Positions 60,076-64,000 of a stretch of DNA of 64,000 nt are shown piece by piece. A program made the position numbers and the translations under genes. Position 1 is the first letter of the stretch. The number at the start of each line of letters is the position of its first letter. This DNA comes from Gordonia asplenii. GTDB lineage: Bacteria; Actinomycetota; Actinomycetes; Mycobacteriales; Mycobacteriaceae. Below the pieces are notes generated by a model. It was given only the letters and a program-made list of their open reading frames with translations. It was not told where the DNA came from and made no database searches. The stretch is from the NCBI RefSeq assembly GCF_012933505.1, contig NZ_JABBNB010000010.1:1-64000 (forward strand). Direction: 5' to 3'.

Positions 60076-61377
60076 TCACGCACCTAGAACATCGGCGGCG
60101 AGGAGTGCCGCGACAGCTTCCTCTTCCACTGCGAGTCCGTGTTCGGCCATCGCTGTGGCGAGGTCGGGGTCCCAGACTGCACCCGCCGGCTCCCCGAACA
60201 GTCGCAGTGACGGGGCGTCGCCGCTGACGGCCGCGCGGTAGTCCTCCGCGCCGTACCGCCACGGCGTCCAGGGAACCTTCGACCTCACGAACGCGGCGAT
60301 GCGCAATCCGGCCCAGTCGAAGTCGCCGTGGTACCGGCATTGCGCACCTTCGCGAGTCAGAATCGTCAGCACTTCGATGACCGCTGCGCTCGGCTGGCCC
60401 GACGTGCACACCAGCACCGGGCGGCAATCCGAGGCGTCCGCGCCGCGCCACCCCTCCGATACCAGCTCGACGACGCTGGGGTTCTCACACACGTGAACCA
60501 CACCGCGCGACCCGAGGGGTGCAACGCCGCCGGAGCGGACCTGGTCGAGTGTGAGGACGAGCGGCATTCGCGCTGATCCCATCGCGTCGAGGACCGTTGC
60601 CGTCGCGGTGCCGAACCCGCCGACGCTGCGGCCCGTAACACCGAGGCACAGGACCGTCGACGCCAGACCCGACAGCATGACGCCTGCACTGGCCCAGGTC
60701 TGACGTACGCCCACGTCGTCGGCTGCCCGGAAGGCGCAGGCCACGACGGCAATCGCGAGCCGCCCCACCGGCCGCGTCGAGTCGAGGCCGTGCGCATCGC
60801 CGAACACACGCCGAGCAAGCACACTGAGCAGGACTCCCTCGGCGGGCAGCTCGTCGAACAACGCGGCAATCGACTCGGTCAGCTGCGCGCCGACCGCGGG
60901 CGTCGACTCGACTGCGCGACGACGCGCCTCGGACTGCGCGGCCCGCTTCAAATTGCCTGCCGCACACCATGATTCCCACCATTGTGCGATATGCGGGAAC
61001 CGGTCGACGACTGGCGCAAGTGCTTGTGTCGCCGCGGCCCACCTCGCATCGTCGAGCTTTCGTTGTGTGCGGCGATCGACCACTGGTCCACTCACAGTGG
61101 TCACCAGATCGGCAAGTCCCGCGGGCCAGGGTCCGCGACGCAGAACCGCCTCCACGTCTTGCAGGCGCACGGCCAACGAATCCCCGGCGCGGCGTGGTCG
61201 ACCGATCAGGTCTGCCATCGCGGTCCGCTGCTCGGCGGTGGGGTCGGCGAGACGTACCAGGCCCGACAACGGTTCGTCCGGTGCGGTCAGAATGCGCTTG
61301 CGCACCCGGTCGACGAACCACGCCATCTCCGGTCTGTCGAAGAGCCCGACTATTCCCGACGTCTCGTTCCGCTGCAT
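60076..61377 (-). CDS. jetD: Wadjet nuclease subunit JetD-like (TIGR02679, DUF2399)
   Basis: 433 aa from ATG 61377; the longer frame upstream overlaps the JetC gene and is not coding. The N-terminal region is DUF3323-like (DRPEMAWFVDRVRKRILTAP). The C-terminal DUF2399 domain has VCTSGQPSAAVIEVLTIL and the Toprim-like acidic motif YHGDFDWAGLRIA near residue 350, the topoisomerase VI-like metal site with which JetD cleaves plasmid DNA. It follows the SMC gene by 8 bp, as in type III Wadjet operons. Confidence 0.82.
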   Translation of the reverse strand: MQRNETSGIVGLFDRPEMAWFVDRVRKRILTAPDEPLSGLVRLADPTAEQRTAMADLIGRPRRAGDSLAVRLQDVEAVLRRGPWPAGLADLVTTVSGPVVDRRTQRKLDDARWAAATQALAPVVDRFPHIAQWWESWCAAGNLKRAAQSEARRRAVESTPAVGAQLTESIAALFDELPAEGVLLSVLARRVFGDAHGLDSTRPVGRLAIAVVACAFRAADDVGVRQTWASAGVMLSGLASTVLCLGVTGRSVGGFGTATATVLDAMGSARMPLVLTLDQVRSGGVAPLGSRGVVHVCENPSVVELVSEGWRGADASDCRPVLVCTSGQPSAAVIEVLTILTREGAQCRYHGDFDWAGLRIAAFVRSKVPWTPWRYGAEDYRAAVSGDAPSLRLFGEPAGAVWDPDLATAMAEHGLAVEEEAVAALLAADVLGA

Positions 61378-61385
61378 GGTCGTTC

Positions 61386-64000
61386 CTAGTCGAACAGGGT
61401 CGACTCGTCGGGCGAAGCGGCTTGCGCTCGGCGACCGGCCCGCGCGGCGTCGTCGACCTCGGCGATTCGACGACGCTGGGAACCGTCCCAGCGCCAGCGT
61501 GTCACGCCGACCGCGTCGATGCCTTCCACGCGCGACAACTGTGCGATCGACAGTCCGGGCACCTGCGGATAGCACCCCCATTCGCGTTCGCTGGTCATGA
61601 CGACGTCGAGGTCGAAGGTCGCGAGCAGACCGAGTGACTTCGCCCTCGAATCGTCGTCCACACCCGCGAAAGCTTCATCGAGGAGGATCAGTCGAGGCGC
61701 GGTCTGGCCCGCCGAGTTGTAATGCGCCGACGCCGCCGCGAACAGCGGAATCGACACGACGAGAGCACGCTCACCGCCCGACGCAGGTCCCGACGCCGAC
61801 TTCCAGTTCCCGTTCTGGTTGCGCTCGATCGCGAACCTGTGCCATTGCCGGTAGTCGAGGGCCCGCGCGAGGTGTTCCTGCCATCCGCCGGTCGGGTCTG
61901 CCTCACGCACCTCCGCGATCTGCGCCTGCAGAAAGTCGCCTACCGCCGATCTGTCATCGGCCGTCCACATCGCATCCGATCGATCCAGGATCTTGCGCGC
62001 TTCGATCAGCCCGGGTGGCCCGTCTCCGCGTTCGCGCCACAGCACTCGAAGCTGCATCCCGGTGGATGTCTTGCGTTGTGCGAGTTCACGATTCATCGTA
62101 TCGATCTGTTCTTGAGCGGTACGCAACAGCTCGTGCAGATGAGCGGCGGCCTCGTTGACGAGACTGTTCTCGAGGATCTCTCGTTCCCGGGCGCTGAGCA
62201 GTCGCTCGCGATCTGCGACGTCGCTGGACAACCGCACCGCGAGGAGATCGACGTCGATGTCTTCTTGCAGGTACCGCACCCGGGCGACATTCACCTCACC
62301 GCGCTGTTCCATCGACGCGATATGACCGTGCCTGCTCATCTGGGTGGTCAGCTCGGTCCATGCCGTAGACACTCGCTGCTGTGCTTTGGCCCAGCCGTCA
62401 TCCCCGTCGTCGAAACGGCTGAGCTCGGCGTCGACCCGACGGGCGAGACCGACCGCGGCGCTGACGGTTCCGCCACCGATGTCGGAATCTACGTCGAGAT
62501 CGGGCAGCGCCACGCGCAGCAAGCCGGTCTCGATGAAATGGTGAAGAGCCTCGATCGCCGCGGCACGCACCTGCGCGGCTTGCTCACGTCGCTCCGTCAG
62601 ATCGATGACTCGTTGCTCCGACGTCCCCAACGACGTTGCGGCGGCCATTTGTTCTCGCATCAATTCTGCAAGGTCGTCAGCCACCTCCCTCAGTTGCTCC
62701 GCGAGAGTCTTGAGCCGTTCCTGCAGCTCTGCGACCGACGCACCGACCGTTGCGAATAGTTCGTCGTATTTGGCACGGAGCGAAACCGCGAGCCCGTTCG
62801 CCACCCGGTATTCGAAGTCGTGGCGTTCACGGATCTCGGCCGCGTCCACCGCCCGCTCGGCAGCATGAACCAGATCGTCGTGGGCCGCGGCCTCCAGCGT
62901 CGCGGCCGACCGTACCTTCACCAGGTGGATGTCGTAGGCGTTGATCGCGGCCTCGAGGGCATCGATCTCACTCGCTGTCGTCGGGACGGAGAGTTCGTCT
63001 GCCTGCTCCCGCAAGAGAGTCAGCGACTCCTCCGCGAGTGCGGACGCGCTGACCCACTGTTCGCGGACCTCGGTCAGACGTGTCCGCGCCACCTCGACTT
63101 CCCGCGTGGCTGCGGCGACCCTGCCGTGCGCCGCTCGCACGTCGTGTTCGATCGCCGTCGGGTACCGGTCGCGCTCGCCGGCGATGTCGGTGATCGTTCG
63201 ACGTGCCTGCGCGACCCGAGCACGCGCCGCCTCCGATTCGAGGTCTACGTCCCGCACCTGCCGTTGAAGTTCCGCTACCTGGGAGCGGCGTCGTTCTTCG
63301 CGCGCTCCCGCTCCCACGAATTCGGCCGTCGGCTTACTCCACTGTCCACGGGCAGGCCCCGCGCCCCAGCGCCCCGTGTCGTCGATCCAGATCGCCGCGC
63401 CGGCGTCGACGCCGCGTCCGATCCGGTCGAGAACTGCCGACACCGCGTCTTCGGTGACGTCGTCGTCGGGGCCGGCGGCCGCCGCGAGCAACGTGCGGGC
63501 CGACGGCGACGCCACCGGACCAGCCGGACCGAGGACCACATCACCACTGGTCTCAACGGTTCCGTCGGGAAAGATCCACGCGTCGAGCAGTCCCGCAGAC
63601 GTCAACGCCGCTTCTGTTCGCGCTCGCGCATCGTCGTCCAAGTCGGTGGCGAAGTCGACGACGCGCCATAGTGGTGCACCGGGCCGATCGACTCGTGCGG
63701 CCGGGTCCCGACCGGGCGTCGCCGCGGGCTCCACGTCGTGACCGGCTTCGAGGTGCTCGATCTGCTTCACGAGCTCGGCGTGTAGCGCCGTCAGCCGCGC
63801 GATGTCGGCATCGGCCTCGGAGAGGTCGCGGGTGGCTCGCTCGGTGGCGGTGCTCGCCGCCCGATCCAACTCGGTTCGGGCGGGCGACTCGCCGTCGAGG
63901 CTCTCCGCCCACGCCCGCCCATGTTCGACGAACTCGTCGACGTCGGAGTCGATGTTTATCAGTTTCAGTTCTGCGACGACGGCCCGCAGGGCATCCCGGT
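61386..64000 (-). CDS. jetC: Wadjet SMC ATPase JetC-like (TIGR02680), 5' end outside the window
   Basis: The frame is open to the right edge; 871 C-terminal codons are visible out of roughly 1350 usual for TIGR02680. Long alternating charged helices from 62000 to 64000 form the SMC coiled coil, interrupted by a compact insert near 63300-63700 (DDTGRWGAGPARGQWSKPTA). The C-terminal ATPase lobe has the ABC signature ASGGERALVVSIPLFAAAS and Walker B LILLDEAFAGVDDDS. The Walker A lobe must lie further right. Loop-extruding JetC with kleisin-like JetA and JetB senses circular DNA; those two genes should lie beyond 64000. Confidence 0.85.
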   Translation of the reverse strand, partial: RDALRAVVAELKLINIDSDVDEFVEHGRAWAESLDGESPARTELDRAASTATERATRDLSEADADIARLTALHAELVKQIEHLEAGHDVEPAATPGRDPAARVDRPGAPLWRVVDFATDLDDDARARTEAALTSAGLLDAWIFPDGTVETSGDVVLGPAGPVASPSARTLLAAAAGPDDDVTEDAVSAVLDRIGRGVDAGAAIWIDDTGRWGAGPARGQWSKPTAEFVGAGAREERRRSQVAELQRQVRDVDLESEAARARVAQARRTITDIAGERDRYPTAIEHDVRAAHGRVAAATREVEVARTRLTEVREQWVSASALAEESLTLLREQADELSVPTTASEIDALEAAINAYDIHLVKVRSAATLEAAAHDDLVHAAERAVDAAEIRERHDFEYRVANGLAVSLRAKYDELFATVGASVAELQERLKTLAEQLREVADDLAELMREQMAAATSLGTSEQRVIDLTERREQAAQVRAAAIEALHHFIETGLLRVALPDLDVDSDIGGGTVSAAVGLARRVDAELSRFDDGDDGWAKAQQRVSTAWTELTTQMSRHGHIASMEQRGEVNVARVRYLQEDIDVDLLAVRLSSDVADRERLLSAREREILENSLVNEAAAHLHELLRTAQEQIDTMNRELAQRKTSTGMQLRVLWRERGDGPPGLIEARKILDRSDAMWTADDRSAVGDFLQAQIAEVREADPTGGWQEHLARALDYRQWHRFAIERNQNGNWKSASGPASGGERALVVSIPLFAAASAHYNSAGQTAPRLILLDEAFAGVDDDSRAKSLGLLATFDLDVVMTSEREWGCYPQVPGLSIAQLSRVEGIDAVGVTRWRWDGSQRRRIAEVDDAARAGRRAQAASPDESTLFD

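Noticed and set aside
1-64000. CRISPR arrays, tRNA or rRNA genes, insertion sequences with transposase
   Set aside because: Looked for and not seen: no regularly spaced direct repeats, no cloverleaf or rRNA signature, no transposase or recombinase motif in any frame.

Overview
The window is high-GC actinobacterial chromosome. Its gene set includes an AlkB-rubredoxin-rubredoxin reductase-TetR alkane operon, Lsr2, an Rv3717-type peptidoglycan amidase, a fused Ada-AlkA plus Ogt, RmuC, YchF and a DUF6542 protein. Together with extragenic palindromes built on GGTTGAGCC and GTTTCGACAC, these point to Mycobacteriales and most likely Gordonia. The genus is an inference from gene content. I saw no rRNA, tRNA or CRISPR array.

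Layout. 0-5.9 kb: a decayed prophage (RNase H-like, terminase, small helix-turn-helix, zinc-finger protein; several frameshifted) ending in two HEPN-motif proteins. 5.9-9.1 kb: ychF, a DUF559/AbiEi-like nuclease gene bracketed by two related 59-bp palindromes, and an MTHFR-like gene. 9.1-13 kb: the alkane hydroxylase operon. 13-34 kb: mainly housekeeping genes (AI-2E transporter, Ada-AlkA/Ogt, RmuC, nucleosidase, SDR, amidase, CobW GTPase, TrhO, Lsr2, paired SMR efflux, azoreductase, ABC-F, PEP-mutase-like, PHP, aldose epimerase).

34.3-55.3 kb is an accessory stress island. It holds a HemK2-type methyltransferase, a CDGSH protein, a haem-oxygenase-like diiron protein, PRC-barrel, hemerythrin, Zn-alcohol dehydrogenase (broken), an SDR/ThDP-oxidase/glutamate-synthase-like trio (last one broken), CsbD, ChaB, a KGG stress peptide, a flavodoxin-like protein, two STAS proteins, a GAF-ANTAR regulator and a PAS-SpoIIE phosphatase-HATPase-STAS protein. 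About a dozen sites in this region fit GTTT-N15/16-GGGTAY, the promoter type of general-stress sigma factors (SigB/SigF). Most sit just upstream of a stress gene, so the island looks like one partner-switching-controlled regulon. Scraps of a heptose pathway (gmhA 3' end, hldE halves, epimerase tail) lie inside it.

55.4-64 kb: an MFS exporter with a divergent TetR and a clear operator, DUF6188, a secreted protein, MarR plus a zinc-ribbon protein, a PD-(D/E)XK-like protein, and the 3' half of a Wadjet-type (TIGR02679/TIGR02680, JetD/JetC) plasmid-defence operon that runs off the right edge.

The best candidates for something undescribed are the sigma-regulated methyltransferase/CDGSH/diiron-oxidase cluster (34.3-36.9 kb) and the palindrome-bracketed nuclease gene (7.06-8.16 kb). 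At least five otherwise conserved genes carry single-base frameshifts. These should be checked as possible sequencing errors before being called pseudogenes.
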